In this document: positions 1 to 10,322 of the stretch, one piece after another
Position numbering within the stretch: position 1 is the stretch's first letter
How the letters are laid out: each line of letters begins with the position of its first letter
Source: Porphyra umbilicalis
Taxonomy: Eukaryota; Rhodophyta; Bangiophyceae; Bangiales; Bangiaceae
Direction of reading: 5' to 3'
NCBI GenBank assembly: GCA_002049455.2
Contig: KV918934.1
Location: forward strand, 1-64,000
Length of the DNA stretch: 64,000 nucleotides
Notes under the pieces: model-generated
What the model was told of the DNA's origin: nothing
Seen by the model: the letters and a program-made list of their open reading frames with translations, nothing else
Databases searched by the model: none
Program-made: the position numbers and the translations under genes

Positions 1-81
1 ACTCAACACTATTTCCTTCTGTCCCGCCACAACCATCCTGGCGCCCCCCCCTCCCCCTGCCCCCCTCTGCGACGTCCGACA

Positions 82-1887
82 ATGCCGGGTGGAGCACGCC
101 CTGGGCCGCAGGCCTGTCCTGATGCCGACCACGAGAGGAAGCAGGCAGCTCTAGCCGTCGTTCGGTCCGGCGGTCTGACGGTCAAAGACTTTGCCACCCG
201 TTTCAACCTGTCGTACAACCGTGCAAGGTACTACGTCCTCACGGGCGGGACGACGAGGCGGCGTGGGCCTAGTTCTTTTTTTACGGCTGAGGAGGAGGCC
301 TTGTTGGCCAGATATTTGATCACCAACGCGACGATTGGGCGGGGCTTGTCCCAGGAAGATCTGTGTCGCGTGTGTGCCTCGTACCTGGGCGAGCTCTCCG
401 TGGAGAGGCAGGCGGCTGCCCGTGAGCGGTTTGGTGGCACGCTAGTGCCGGGCCGCAGCTGGGTTAAGGGCTTCCTCTCGCGACACCCCGAGCTGCGGCG
501 GTACCGGGTCGGCACGTTGGAGGAGGGCCGTGCACGAAACGCGAGACCCGACGTCGTCGCCAACTGGTTTGCCCTCTTGACGCTCCTGTACCGGGACCTG
601 CGGATTAATTCCCCCCGGCAGGTTTGGAATATGGACGAGACACACGTCCACGCCCGGATGTCGGCCATGTCGGGTCGTCAAGGGATTCTCGGGGAGGTCG
701 GGATGCTCAAGCCGGAGGTAATCTTGCCGCCGTTTGCATCCGGTGCGGGCGCGTGTACCGCGGCGTTTTGTGTGTCGGCGGCTGGCGTTGTGGCGCCCCA
801 CTTCATCGTGGTGGAGGGCCAGGTACCAGGACACGCCGTCCTGACCGAGACGAAGCAGGACGGCACCAAGACCGTCACGGCGCTTTCCTCCCTCCTTAAT
901 GACGGGGCGGTTGTGTGGCGGCGGTCCCCACCAGGTTTTGACAAAAGCGTGTTTGATGTCTGGGCCACCATGTTCGCCAAGTTTGCGCAGTCCTACTTCA
1001 AAGATGAGGCTAAGCTCCTCTCCCTCGACGGTGCCAAGGTACACCTTTCGCCAGCCGGCCTTCTCACCCTCCTGAAGGCCAACGTGCACGTCGTGGCAGA
1101 ACCGTCAAAGATGTCCCACATCCTCCAGGCGCTCGACAATCCAAGCGCGTTCGGGCGGTATCAACCGAAAGTGCGGCGCCGCGTACGCGAGATTGCTATG
1201 GCGTGTCGGGATGCTGGTCGGCCATTCAATACGGCGGACTTGATGTCCTGTATTGGCCGTGCCGCCTCCGAGTCCCTCACGACGGACGCGTTAGTGTCGG
1301 CCTTTCGCCAAGTGGGGATGTGGCCCCTCGACCCCTCGGGCATCAAGAACTCCGAGCTGTGCAAGGGCGCTGACACTGTCCTTCCGGACGTTGACCTCGA
1401 GAGGTTGACATCTCGGTTGATCCCTACTGTCCGCAAGAATATGTCGCAACCCATCCTCGTCAACGGCACACTGTCAACGGCGGGGAGGGGTACGGTTTTG
1501 ACCGCACCCGAGATTCTGGCGGCGATGGCAGACGCTGCCGCGGGAAAAGAGGCGGTGAAGGAGGCCAAGGCGGCAAAGAAGCGGGCTCGAGAGCTGACTG
1601 CCGAGGACAAGAAGCGGAAGGGAGCAGCCGTGGCACGTGCCAGGCACGCGCGCGTTGTGGAGCAGGAGGCCTCCAACCGTCGCTTCGTGTGGGTGGAGAT
1701 TGCATCGGATGCAGCACACGAGGCTGGGTGCCGATTGCGTGACTTGGGCATGGTTCTGCCATCCACTGCAAAGTCGCGGCGGCGGCTGGCAGCCGCCAGA
1801 GTGCGCGTGCCGCCTGTGCATCCCCGCATTCTTTGGCGAGTGCTTGCGGGTGAAGCTGCTGGGGTGGGGAGTCGCCTGCACATTTAG
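82..1887 (+). CDS. pogo-like DDE_1 transposase (Tc1/mariner superfamily)
   Basis: 601-residue intact ORF starting at the first ATG. Residues about 20-60 form a helix-turn-helix (GLTVKDFATRFNLS), residues about 85-140 a CENP-B-type DNA-binding domain ending in GRSWVKGFLSRHPEL, and residues 180-365 a DDE_1 catalytic core. The likely acidic triad is D185 in VWNMDETH, D316 in LLSLDGAKVH and D352 in ILQALDN, the spacing seen in pogo/Tigger/jerky transposases (DDD rather than DDE). The C-terminal 130 residues are Lys/Arg/Ala-rich. The protein would cut and paste its own element using terminal inverted repeats; the left TIR would lie before the window or in the first 80 bases and I could not pair it with a right TIR. 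A decayed relative of its C-terminal part lies at 47.3-47.8 kb, so the family is multicopy. Domestication cannot be excluded. Confidence 0.85.
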   Translation: MPGGARPGPQACPDADHERKQAALAVVRSGGLTVKDFATRFNLSYNRARYYVLTGGTTRRRGPSSFFTAEEEALLARYLITNATIGRGLSQEDLCRVCASYLGELSVERQAAARERFGGTLVPGRSWVKGFLSRHPELRRYRVGTLEEGRARNARPDVVANWFALLTLLYRDLRINSPRQVWNMDETHVHARMSAMSGRQGILGEVGMLKPEVILPPFASGAGACTAAFCVSAAGVVAPHFIVVEGQVPGHAVLTETKQDGTKTVTALSSLLNDGAVVWRRSPPGFDKSVFDVWATMFAKFAQSYFKDEAKLLSLDGAKVHLSPAGLLTLLKANVHVVAEPSKMSHILQALDNPSAFGRYQPKVRRRVREIAMACRDAGRPFNTADLMSCIGRAASESLTTDALVSAFRQVGMWPLDPSGIKNSELCKGADTVLPDVDLERLTSRLIPTVRKNMSQPILVNGTLSTAGRGTVLTAPEILAAMADAAAGKEAVKEAKAAKKRARELTAEDKKRKGAAVARARHARVVEQEASNRRFVWVEIASDAAHEAGCRLRDLGMVLPSTAKSRRRLAAARVRVPPVHPRILWRVLAGEAAGVGSRLHI

Positions 1888-2219
1888 TTTTGTGATTGGC
1901 GCGTGCCATAGGGTGTAGGGCGCATGTGGAGTGGCGGCGTACGTCATTCGTTTCGTCTTGATGGGGATGGGAAGGGGGCATCGTAAACGGTCAGGGTCAC
2001 TGCTTTGTGACCACAGGGCAGACGGCGAGGGATGCGGGGCGTTTGTCTGCATGTTCATGTCGTGTCTGAACCGCTTGACAACGCTCGACGAGTCGGATTC
2101 CAGATCCGCGTCCAACAGACGAAATAAATCAAATACATATTTGATGTAAGTTTTTCAGCCCGATCTGTGGCCGTGCACACTCGAGATTGATTGTGTGAAG
2201 AACTGGTACAGGCCCTATT
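1888..2219. other. no gene seen; 3' flank of the pogo-like gene
   Basis: Moderate GC falling toward AT-rich DNA. No supported ORF and no clear inverted repeat partner for the 5' side of the transposase gene. Contains AATAAA-like AT-rich sequence near 2122-2145 that could serve in 3' end formation. Confidence 0.3.
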
Positions 2220-3119
2220 TTAGGTGCATTTTCTAGACAACGAACGGGAGCACTTCGTTGGAAACGGAAACGACGTGCTTCCTCGTGAGGTTCTCAGGAG
2301 TCCGTCCATATTTTTTTCGTTCGAAGAACGAACAGAAAATCCCATGTTCTGAGGCAGTTGTGAAAAACTGGTGCCAGACGGATACACGGGCGATGCACGC
2401 TGTTTGGCAGGACCACTCTGCGGTGCGGAGAGTGCCTTGATCCGCTCGCGCAGGTGATTGTCCACCAGACTAGCCCAGATCGCGGGTGTCGCGCCTCGTG
2501 CAACTCGGGTCGTCGCCTGTGTCAGGCGTTGATATCGAAAATTCTTGCTCGTGGAGCCGTGGCGCTGCCAGGTGTCGTCGTATTCACCCCATGTTATTGC
2601 GTGTTGAGCCCGATTCTGGTCATATTGGGCCTCATTCGCAAGCTGTGCTTCAATCCTTTGTCGCGTGGCATGCCCGAATCCATTTTCGAATGAATCTAAT
2701 GACTGTCTCTGCACGATCTACAATCGGTTTCGGACACATCAGCCATCGTCGTTTAGGTACAGTGCGTTCTCGTTACAAGAGACAGCTGATTCGGCTCAAT
2801 ATGAAGAAAAAGTGGCCCACACGGGCTGGAAAGGAAGACTCGCGACCCATATTCTTTTGTAAACGATTCTCTTATAACGAGAACGCACTGTAGTCCCCTG
2901 CAATACGAGGCGAGGTCAGATTGGGGCCTCGTTGGACCCACCAACGTAGACCCTATCGTTCAATCGGCCAGAGGGCATTCGATGGTCCATGTAGCAAAGT
3001 CCATCGCGACGTTTGGGATATGGGGCCCCCAGGATGGTCTTTCCATTCAGGGACCCACACGTTGCACCTCCAGATGGGGTTAAATGGAAGATGGGGCCGA
3101 CGTTGCTGGGATTGCCCTA
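2220..3119 (-). mobile_element. terminal fragment of a Harbinger element
   Basis: The right edge on the + strand ends in GGGATTGCCC followed by TAA (about 3108-3122). Read on the - strand this gives TTA then GGGCAATCCCAGCAACGTCG, which matches the TIR of the 11.8-kb Harbinger element (GAGCAAACCCTGCAACGTCG) and its TTA target site. About 190 bp inward (2925-3119) resemble the right terminus of that element at 35281-35485. No matching left TIR was found, so this is a truncated copy. A 164-codon open frame on the - strand (2220-2714) has no recognisable domain. A mariner-type MITE sits inside at 2760-2890. Confidence 0.55.
2760..2890. mobile_element. 131-bp mariner-type MITE
   Basis: Perfectly delimited inverted-repeat element. 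Both ends read CAGTGCGTTCTCGTTA inward, continue to about 23 bp with one mismatch, and are flanked by the dinucleotide TA on each side (2758-2759 and 2891-2892). TA duplication and CAGT-type termini are typical of Tc1/mariner MITEs. It is too short to encode protein. It is inserted in the Harbinger fragment. Confidence 0.8.
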
Positions 3120-3395
3120 AAAGCGCGCATTTGCCCTCCAAAGATGAGAAAAACGGGTCGCCATCGACGAGAGGCGACCAACATTCTGTCATCTTCGACA
3201 CTGGTCAGAGTGGCCACAGGAGAATATAACATACGACACGTTTCCTTTCAATAGAAAAAGCAGCGGAATCTACAACATTCCATTGAACGGTGCTGACGCA
3301 CATGCATCTGCCAATGGCAAGCTGAAATTGACGCTGCAGCGAATGAGACGCTGAGAAACCCAGAGGAGCCCCGACACTGGGCCTTAACTAGGGGT

Positions 3396-4379
3396 GCGGG
3401 GCGGTGGGGGGGGCAGGGGGGCAGGCGCCGTCTGCGCAGTGGGGCTTAGACCGTGTACCTTACGGATCTGCTGATTCCGTGTTGCAGGCTGTTGCAGGAT
3501 CTCCACAGTCTGCCAAATGGCTGCAGGTCGGGCCATTTTGTGCTGGCAGCCTGCTGGCTCAACAGATATCTGGCAGATCGGCACGCATGTTTTCTGCTCT
3601 TTCGCTGCTTGTCTGCAACATCCAAATGCTGAGACGATGCTCAGCTCGTGCTGTTCTTCTGCTGTACGCTAGTATAACTCCTAGCAGGCGCGGAGTTATC
3701 TCGCTTCCACCAATAGGAAGCCGTTATCGTCATTCTGCAGCAGACTTGATGCTGAAGACATGCGCTGCAAGTGCAGCCCAGTTGCAGGTTTCCACAGACC
3801 CGGCACAGAAAATGTGCGCTGCAACAGGGGTCCGGCAGCGACCTGCAACATTTTACCAGCAGATTTCCTGCAGGTCAAAAACAATAAAGGCTTATCGTGG
3901 GCAGAAAAAAACTGGGGATCACGCTGGAACTTTTTGGCACAAGATCCTCGCACCGTCACGGTGCTTTCCATGAAAGAAAAGCACCGGTCCTCCGTTTTTT
4001 TTCGCATAAATGCACGACAATGAGCTGCTCCGCAGATCTCTGCTGCAGGAAATCATGCTGCTCGTGGCTCACGCGGCCACTTTTCCAGACCTGCAAGCAG
4101 TCTGCAACACGCCATTGCAGAGGATTCGCAGATCTGTAAGGTACACGGTCTAAGCCCCACTGCGCTGGGCCCTGTGGCCCTTGTGGCAGGACAGTCCTTC
4201 TCAGCCGCGTAACTCTATTCGCTTTTAGCGTCATCGCGACCCTTCCAACGCTGACACGCCCTCAGATCCCTGAGGACATGAATGCAGACTGCCACCTCTG
4301 AAACGGAGAGCAAGTCCCTTGATCTAAGTATATGTGTGCATCACTACACTTTGAGAGCACCCTGTCCTAAAGGCCAGGG
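3396..4379. mobile_element. solo arm of the foldback element, interrupted
   Basis: The segments 3396-3434 and 4165-4379 together match the right arm of the foldback element at 17158-17456: the G-rich stretch with caggcgccgtc, then ggccctgtgg, the cattcgcttttagcgtcatcg segment and the end aaaggccaggga. The two pieces are separated by a 730-bp insertion. Only one arm is present here, so this is a truncated copy of the family. Confidence 0.75.
3435..4164. mobile_element. 730-bp nonautonomous element with 3-bp target duplication
   Basis: Both termini read CGCAGTGGGGCTTAGACCGT inward, with the match continuing through GTACCTTAC. The element is flanked by CTG on each side (3432-3434, 4165-4167). 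The foldback copy at 17 kb represents the empty site, with a single ccg at this point, which confirms the insertion boundaries. The interior contains many CTGCAGG/CTGCAA motifs and no supported ORF. A 3-bp duplication fits CACTA or Harbinger type elements, but the termini match neither signature clearly. Confidence 0.7.
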
Positions 4380-4383
4380 AAAT

Positions 4384-4477
4384 CCCGCACTCCAACTTGT
4401 GCAAAAGATTCCAAACCGGCCTCTGCGGGGTCGTAGAGGCCGATTTGGAACTCTTTGGCAACTGTTGGAGTGCAGGG
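4384..4477. repeat. imperfect hairpin
   Basis: Two nested inverted arms: CCCGCACTCCAAC (4384-4396) pairs with GTTGGAGTGCAGGG (4464-4477), and AAAAGATTCCAAACCGGCCT (about 4403-4422) pairs with 4436-4456. It lies directly beyond the end of the foldback arm and may be a small foldback MITE or part of the host target. Confidence 0.55.
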
Positions 4478-4718
4478 TTTTTGGGAGAACGGCTGTACAG
4501 CTACAGAGGGGGCCCTGACAAATGTCCGCAACACTGATGGATTCGTCGTCCGCGTGGTACAGTAGCCGCTGTTGGGCACGTGTCTCGTGGACCTGGCGAA
4601 TGCTGACCCCGTCTGGTCATTTGGTTGGACCATCCAAACGACGACTCCTACGTAGACGCCTCGGCCTTGACATTGGAGTGAGCGCCAGTCCACGCGAGGG
4701 CGAGAAACTGAGAGACGT

Positions 4719-6462
4719 CGTCAGCTTTGACTAAGTTTCCCAACGGAGCCCAACGGTTCTTCAACGGACGGCCCGTTGAAGACAACCTCCAACTAAACGC
4801 GAAACCGTTGGGCTCCGTTGAAGCTCAACGGAGCTCAACGGAGCCTTAACGAACGCCATTTCCGTTAAGCGTTTCCAGCCCATGGGGGGGGGTGGGCTCG
4901 CGATGGTCACATGTCGCATAAGATAGACTCGCGATGGTCACATGTCGAACACGATAGAGACGCGGTAAGGCCGCGTTAAGGACCGGATTGGTGCATTAAA
5001 GTAGATCTGACGGAGGCTAAGGACTCCAGGCGATTGCAATGAGAGATCGTGGCAATGGTATTTGGCGTGTCCTTCGAGCGCGGGCCCACCAGAAGACACA
5101 GTGGGAAGCGTAGCAGCTGGCCTAATAGCCGCTTGCACGGCTCTCTGATGAGCCATGTGTCCAAGCTGCGAGGGGGGAGCTCGTGTGTGCCGAGCAATCC
5201 ACGAGACTTCGGGCCACTAGTCGCTGCAGTACGACACTGGGGCATGCTGACATGGACAGATGGTGCTCGGAGTATCCTACGCGGCGCACTTGAGCTGCCA
5301 AGAAGAGTCGAAGGGACGGCGAACACCGACAGACTGTTGCTCCACTGAGTCAAAGGAGCACAGTGTCTACATTTTAGCGATAGCAATAGTGCAAGAGACC
5401 GACGGAAATCAAACGTCCCATGGATAAAAGACGCTCAAAAAGTAATGCATTGCTAGACGCTCAGCGAGCTGGCTGTTCAGCGCGGAAGGGGAAGCCCCAA
5501 GGTCCTTGCGCTCCGTCACCTCTGCGAGTTCGGGCACGACATGGATCACCCGCCGGACGCGGGCTAACAACACCACCCGCAGCGCGCAGTCCGTCTCGAC
5601 GTCGTGCTTGTGCTGGCGGCGGTCGCAATGTTGGCGTTGACGGCATCCAAGCCAATGAGAGGCCCGTACACGCAGCCGGCGAGGCGGGTGAAAAGAGCTC
5701 TGCCGGTGCCGGCGCCGCCGAGGCGGCGACGGTGGCAAGCGCGCCGGCTGTGGACGCCTCCGTTGACGGGGATGCGGCGGTCGCAGCGGCTGCCTTCTTG
5801 TCCCCTTCCCATACAGAAGAGTTTTCCTCCACAGCAATCGCACGCATCTTTTCGTTCGCTACTTTCGATATCTTCTGCTTCCACGTCAAGCGTGGTTGAA
5901 CAGTTCATGACACACAGAAAGCGTCGTTGTACATATCAGCATGTCCACCAGCCGGTACCGGTTCAGGCCAGCCTCAAAAAACGCAGCATCACGGCCTGTA
6001 GCGCGGGTCAGCACGAAGCGGCGTAGCTGCAGACAACACGCACAGAACCACGGTGTGCGTCCACCCCCCGAGCCCGCGCGCCCTGTGCACTCAGGACGGG
6101 CTTGTTGAGTGGTTGGCTGCCAAAATAAATATCAAGAAAGTGCGGCCGATGCTCCACATAAATGCAGAACTACAGTCCATGACATGATCTTAAGTCGGAT
6201 AGTTAGAGACGTGCTTCCCGTCGATGGCGTCTGTGTGGCCAGGAAGCTCTGTCCTTGCACACGATCGCGTCAGACTCACGCGCTCGGCTCCGTTGGGGCA
6301 ATGCCCAACGGTTCCCCAACGCTCTTCAACGGAGGAAAGGGCTTCAACGAACGCCCCACAGCGCCCAAAAACGCACAACTAAAAGCAGACGCGTTGAAGC
6401 CCAACCTCCAACGGTTCCCCAACGGAAATGGCATCCGTTGGGCAACTTAGTCAAAGCTGACG
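4719..6462. mobile_element. 1.74-kb TIR element with CAACGG subterminal repeats
   Basis: The ends form an inverted repeat, CGTCAGCTTTGACTAAGTT (4719-4737) against its complement at 6444-6462, followed inside by CCCAACGG. Both subterminal zones (4738-4870 and 6285-6440) are packed with CAACGG/CCGTTG hexamers, a pattern seen in hAT and CACTA elements where transposase binds. No convincing target duplication was seen. The interior holds a 20-bp direct repeat (CTCGCGATGGTCACATGTCG at about 4898 and 4929). A GC-rich stretch at 5461-5889 is open on the - strand (Ala/Pro-rich, no ATG at its 5' end, no domain recognised). Confidence 0.6.
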
Positions 6463-7095
6463 GTCTGCAACGAGTGACCGGCACAGACGGGACGGCGACG
6501 GCTGTTTGTACTCAGGACGTAGACGAGTGCACAACGTGGCGCCGCGAGACTGCCCGGCCGCATGTGGTTGGCAAGACTGATGGACTGTTGTTCTATTACG
6601 TACCATGCAAAGAGGCCGTTGTCGCCTGAGACCGGAGCCTGCGTGCGGAGGACCACCCTGACGTACGTCAGGACGTACGTCCGGACCGGGGTCCTCGTGT
6701 GGCCGCTGTTTGCTGTTCAAAGAACCCAGCTTTGCACAGAATCGAGAGAGCGGGGCGCTTGCCAGAGTGGCCGTCCACCAACCCGTGAGCTGCTGCGGCC
6801 CGGGCCTGACAGAGTGCGTACTGCGTGTTTCTGGCTTCGTGCGGCGGCCTATTTTTTTGTGTTCACTGAGCCACGGAGACCGCCAAGCAGCGTTGGATGC
6901 TCCCCAGGCGGTCGGGCCGGCTCAGTCCGTCTTTTTAAGCGCCTTTCGTGGTGGCCGTGGTGCGGCCTGCCACGCCGCTATCGTTTGCTTCACTCCCACC
7001 ACCCCCACGCCAGCGACGACCGCTCTGCTGTCCGCATTTTCCCTGCCTGCGTCGACGCCTCTCCCATGGGCCACCCACCCCCCCACCGCACCGCC
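6463..7095. other. intergenic region upstream of the secreted-protein gene
   Basis: No supported gene. Contains a short palindromic stretch CCTGACGTACGTCAGGACGTACGTCCGG near 6657-6685. The last 150 bases are C-rich and probably hold the promoter and 5' leader of the gene at 7096; no TATA box is obvious. Confidence 0.3.
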
Positions 7096-7773
7096 ATGAT
7101 GCGGGGACTCAACAACGCTCTCCCGCTTGTCGTCCTGTTGGTGGCTGCCGCTGTCACGGTGGCTGCCGCACAACCACCCGACGGCGGCGGCGACGGCGGC
7201 GGCGGTGGCAGCGCTGACGCCGTTGACGCCGACGCCTTCCTCCTGCGCTGGTGCAACAAGTCCCCCATCGCCACCCCCGTCACGGTGCGGCCGGGCACCG
7301 CCGGGTTGCACCACCACGACTGCTTCTTGACGCTCCGCGACGGCGGCTCCCTCACCGTCGGCGACGGCGCGGCGCTCAACGTCACGGCCGAGCTGCACGT
7401 CAATTACATTGGCGGGTCCCCCACTGGCGGCGCGGTGACGCTTGCCCCCGGCGCCGCCATCGCCGCCCGCGCCGTGGCGCTCCACGTCGGCGAGATGACG
7501 GTCGAGCACGGGTCGACGCACCACGCCCACGGGCCGGCGGTACTGACGGCCACGCGGCGAGTGCGGGTGGCGTCGGGCGCGACCGTGCGGTCGGCATGGA
7601 AGTTTTTGTACGTCCACAGCCCGGCCGTAACCGTTGGCGGCGGCGCGACGCTGCGGTCGGGGGAAGACCTCACCGTCAAGGGCACCACGTGCGCCGTGCT
7701 GCGGCCGCGCGACGTCGGGCCGCCGGCGCGCGCGTTTCTGTGCGGCGAGGCGCCGCCAAAGGGGCGGCCATAA
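7096..7773 (+). CDS. secreted protein of unknown function
   Basis: 225 codons; ATG chosen because it follows CACCGCC (good eukaryotic context) and immediately precedes a signal peptide. Residues 1-26 have a hydrophobic core (LPLVVLLVAAAVTVAAA) with likely cleavage after AAA before Q. A short Gly/Asp linker follows (PPDGGGDGGGGGSAD), then about 180 residues of regular, strand-rich sequence with recurring TVGDGAALNV / GGGATLRSG / GATVRSAW patterns that suggest a small beta-solenoid-like fold. Cysteines near residues 55, 75, 200 and 215 could form disulfides. No enzyme motif recognised. It could be a cell-wall or extracellular matrix protein. AATAAA-like sequence at 8163-8169 may mark the 3' end. 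Strong third-position GC supports coding. Confidence 0.65.
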   Translation: MMRGLNNALPLVVLLVAAAVTVAAAQPPDGGGDGGGGGSADAVDADAFLLRWCNKSPIATPVTVRPGTAGLHHHDCFLTLRDGGSLTVGDGAALNVTAELHVNYIGGSPTGGAVTLAPGAAIAARAVALHVGEMTVEHGSTHHAHGPAVLTATRRVRVASGATVRSAWKFLYVHSPAVTVGGGATLRSGEDLTVKGTTCAVLRPRDVGPPARAFLCGEAPPKGRP

Positions 7774-8806
7774 CGCGGGCGTCGCCTCGGGTGGCGGCGT
7801 TGGAGGGGAGGGGGGTGGGCGGATCGGTGGCACCCGAGCGACGCGGGGACCTGCTGCCGGGGCGGCGGTGTGATGAGCCGGGCTGGTGGCAACGTGCTTT
7901 CCTTTTCGACATGGTGCCGTGCCACGGCGAGTCAGGCTGTTGAGGATGTAAACATTATGTATCTCCACGCGAGCATGGGGCGCGTCCCGGCTGCAGCGAC
8001 AGGGAGCACGCCGGCGGTCGCAAGCGAACGACAGAGAGGCGCCAGCAGTTGGTTGCAAACAAACCAGGCGTTGTATGTACCGTGTCGGTAGTCGGCAGGT
8101 TACTGGGTGAGTCTGGACGAGGGCATGCAAGACCCAGTCGCGGAGCCACGCGGAGCACAGAAGAATAAAGGAGACGACGACACCGACAACGAGAAGAGTT
8201 GACGCGCGGTCAGCTCAAAAGCGGGGCAACGAGCACGGGCACAGCAAGGCGCCAATGCAAAACGGGTGGGTCACGCCAGAGCCAACCGGCACTTGCACGT
8301 AGGCGAGGCGCGATGCGGCGCTGGCCCGCCGCCCGATGTCACCAGCCAGCACCATCCAACAAATGTCATGAAGCAGTCGCTCGGTCAGTCAGCCTCTGTT
8401 GACCAAACCGCGGCGGGTACGCGCGCCTGGTGTAGCAGGCCACACACGCCTGGAACCGCTGCATGCAGGGACACGGTCCACCACGCGGGGGTGGCGGCCG
8501 ACGCCGACGCAACCGTCGCCGTACACGGCGGGACCGGGTGGGCGACGCGTCCCCGCCACGAATGCGCGCCGGCACCCCGCAGCGAACGGGCGGAAGCCAC
8601 CCACCGCAACGCGCGCGCCTCGGTGGTCCAGGCGAACGGGAGCGCCGACCCCCCTCCCGCGCCCGCGCGCCAACACGCAGGCAGACAGACGGGTCGGCCG
8701 GCGCGGCAAGAGGCATCCCCGCACCCGGCGGCGGTCGCGGCAGGCAAGCGCGGGGCGCACCGCGGCACGCCCATCCGGCGCAGCGCCTCCCCCCCCCCCC
8801 CCCCCA
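7774..8806. other. intergenic region between convergent genes
   Basis: Contains the 3' flank of the secreted-protein gene and GC-rich sequence from 8400. Long open frames here are frame shadows of GC-rich DNA. The 3' end of the bZIP-like gene on the - strand may extend into 8700-8806. Confidence 0.3.
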
Positions 8807-10322
8807 TCACGGCGGCTCCGTGCCGACCGGGAGCCCCCCCACCCCCCCCCCCCCCGATCCGCCTGCGCCCGCGCCGCCCGCCGCCGCTCGTTGGACGCGG
8901 CCGCCGCCGCCCGGTTCCGCACGACCCGCGCGCGGGCGACCGGGTCGGTGATCGCCGCCAAGTCGACGCGCCGCCGCTGGCGGACGAGCGGCGGCGGGGC
9001 GCCCGCCGTCGCCGGCGGGGGGGGGGGGGGCGCCCACGGCATGGCCGCCGGCGGGGGGAGCGCCCACCCGCCCGCCACCGCGCCGAGGGCGGGGAGCACG
9101 GGCAGGGGGGCGGCGCGCCCGCCGGGCGGCGGAGCTGCCGCCGGGGCGGGGAGGAGCAGCCGCGCGGCGCTGGGCGCGCCGCCGGCGGCGCCGGGCGCAG
9201 GCGCCAGCAGCCGCGCGCGGCGGCACGCGCGGGCGGCAGCGTCGCCGTCGGCCGCCGACGGTGGCGGGGCGACGCGCAGCCGCGCCGGCTGCACGGCCAT
9301 GGACGACAGGGCGAGGGTGCCGAGGCGGTGGACCGCCGAGCGGGAGCTCGGCTCCACCGTCAAGACGGTCATGGGGATGCTCAGCGCGTCGGCGGGGTCG
9401 TCTGACACGGGCGGGCCCGCCACCCCAAACGTGCTCGCCACCGTCGTCACGGCGCGGTAGAGGGCGACCGGGTCGGGCGCCCCGCCGGCCGCAACGGCCG
9501 CGTCGGCGGCGGCCTTGGCCGCCTCGGGAAACGCCTCGGTGCGCCGCAACACCGACCCGCTGCGGGCGGCGAGGAGCGGGAGCCCCCCGCCGCCGTCGGC
9601 CGCCCCCCCGACGCTCGGCGGCCGCAAAAAGACCGACACGGTCCACTCCATATCCGCCCCGCAGCCGACCGTGTGGGAGTACATGACCGCCCGCCCGTCG
9701 TCGCGGGGCGTCGCGGTGACGAGGTCCCCGACGGCCGTGTCAAACGCAAAGCGGCCGATGCGGGAGAGGAAGAGCGTGTCGCCCACCTCTGCTGCCCCGC
9801 CGAGCGGCCGCGGCAGCCGGTCGAGGAGCACGTCATTGATGACGGCGCCGCAGACGATGGAGCCGGCCGTGACCAGCGGCACGGTCATGCTGGATAGGAG
9901 GACGAGGCGGGCGCCGAGGGCGCCTTCCTGCCCGTCGGCGGCGGCGCCCACGTCCCAATCGCCCAGCGCGGCGTCATCCCTCCCAACACTGGCGGCGCTG
10001 GCGCTGCCGCCGCTGCCGCCGCCGCCGCTGCTGCCGCCGCTGCGGCTGACGCTGCCGCCCCCCTGCACGGCGGCCGACGCCCCCCCCCCGGCGCCAACAG
10101 CCGCTGCTCCGAGTCGAGACACACCGCCGTGCGCAGGGCGGCGGGCGTCAAGTGGCCGAGCAAGTCCGCCGGCGCCCACGCGCGCGCCCGGTCCGCGGGC
10201 AGCCGCGGGTCGAGGGGCGCAAACCACCGCCGCGCCGCGGGCGCGCGGCGGAGGAGGGCGAGTTCCGGGAGGCGCCCCAACGCGTCGGGGGTGATGGGGC
10301 CGAGCGCGGGGGGGGGGTGCAT
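8807..10322 (-). CDS. candidate bZIP transcription factor, frame-broken
   Basis: Read on the - strand from an ATG at 10322 (MHPPPALGPITPDALGRLPE). After about 80 residues ending CLDSEQRLLAPGG the frame breaks at a run of ten G (near 10085-10094); one extra G joins it to a long frame continuing to about 8860. That frame includes a varied, non-repetitive region at 9390-9910 (for example VTAGSIVCGAVINDVLLDRL) without recognised domain. Near its C-terminus (about 8870-8990) is a bZIP-like basic region, DPVARARVVRNRAAAAASNE followed by RRR, matching the N-x7-R layout of plant group I bZIPs (IDPKRAKR...NRxSAxxSKERK). No leucine zipper follows; the frame runs into another poly-G and stops at GTEPP. 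Either homopolymer errors hide the zipper or the gene is decayed. DNA-binding function is inferred only from the basic region. Confidence 0.4.
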
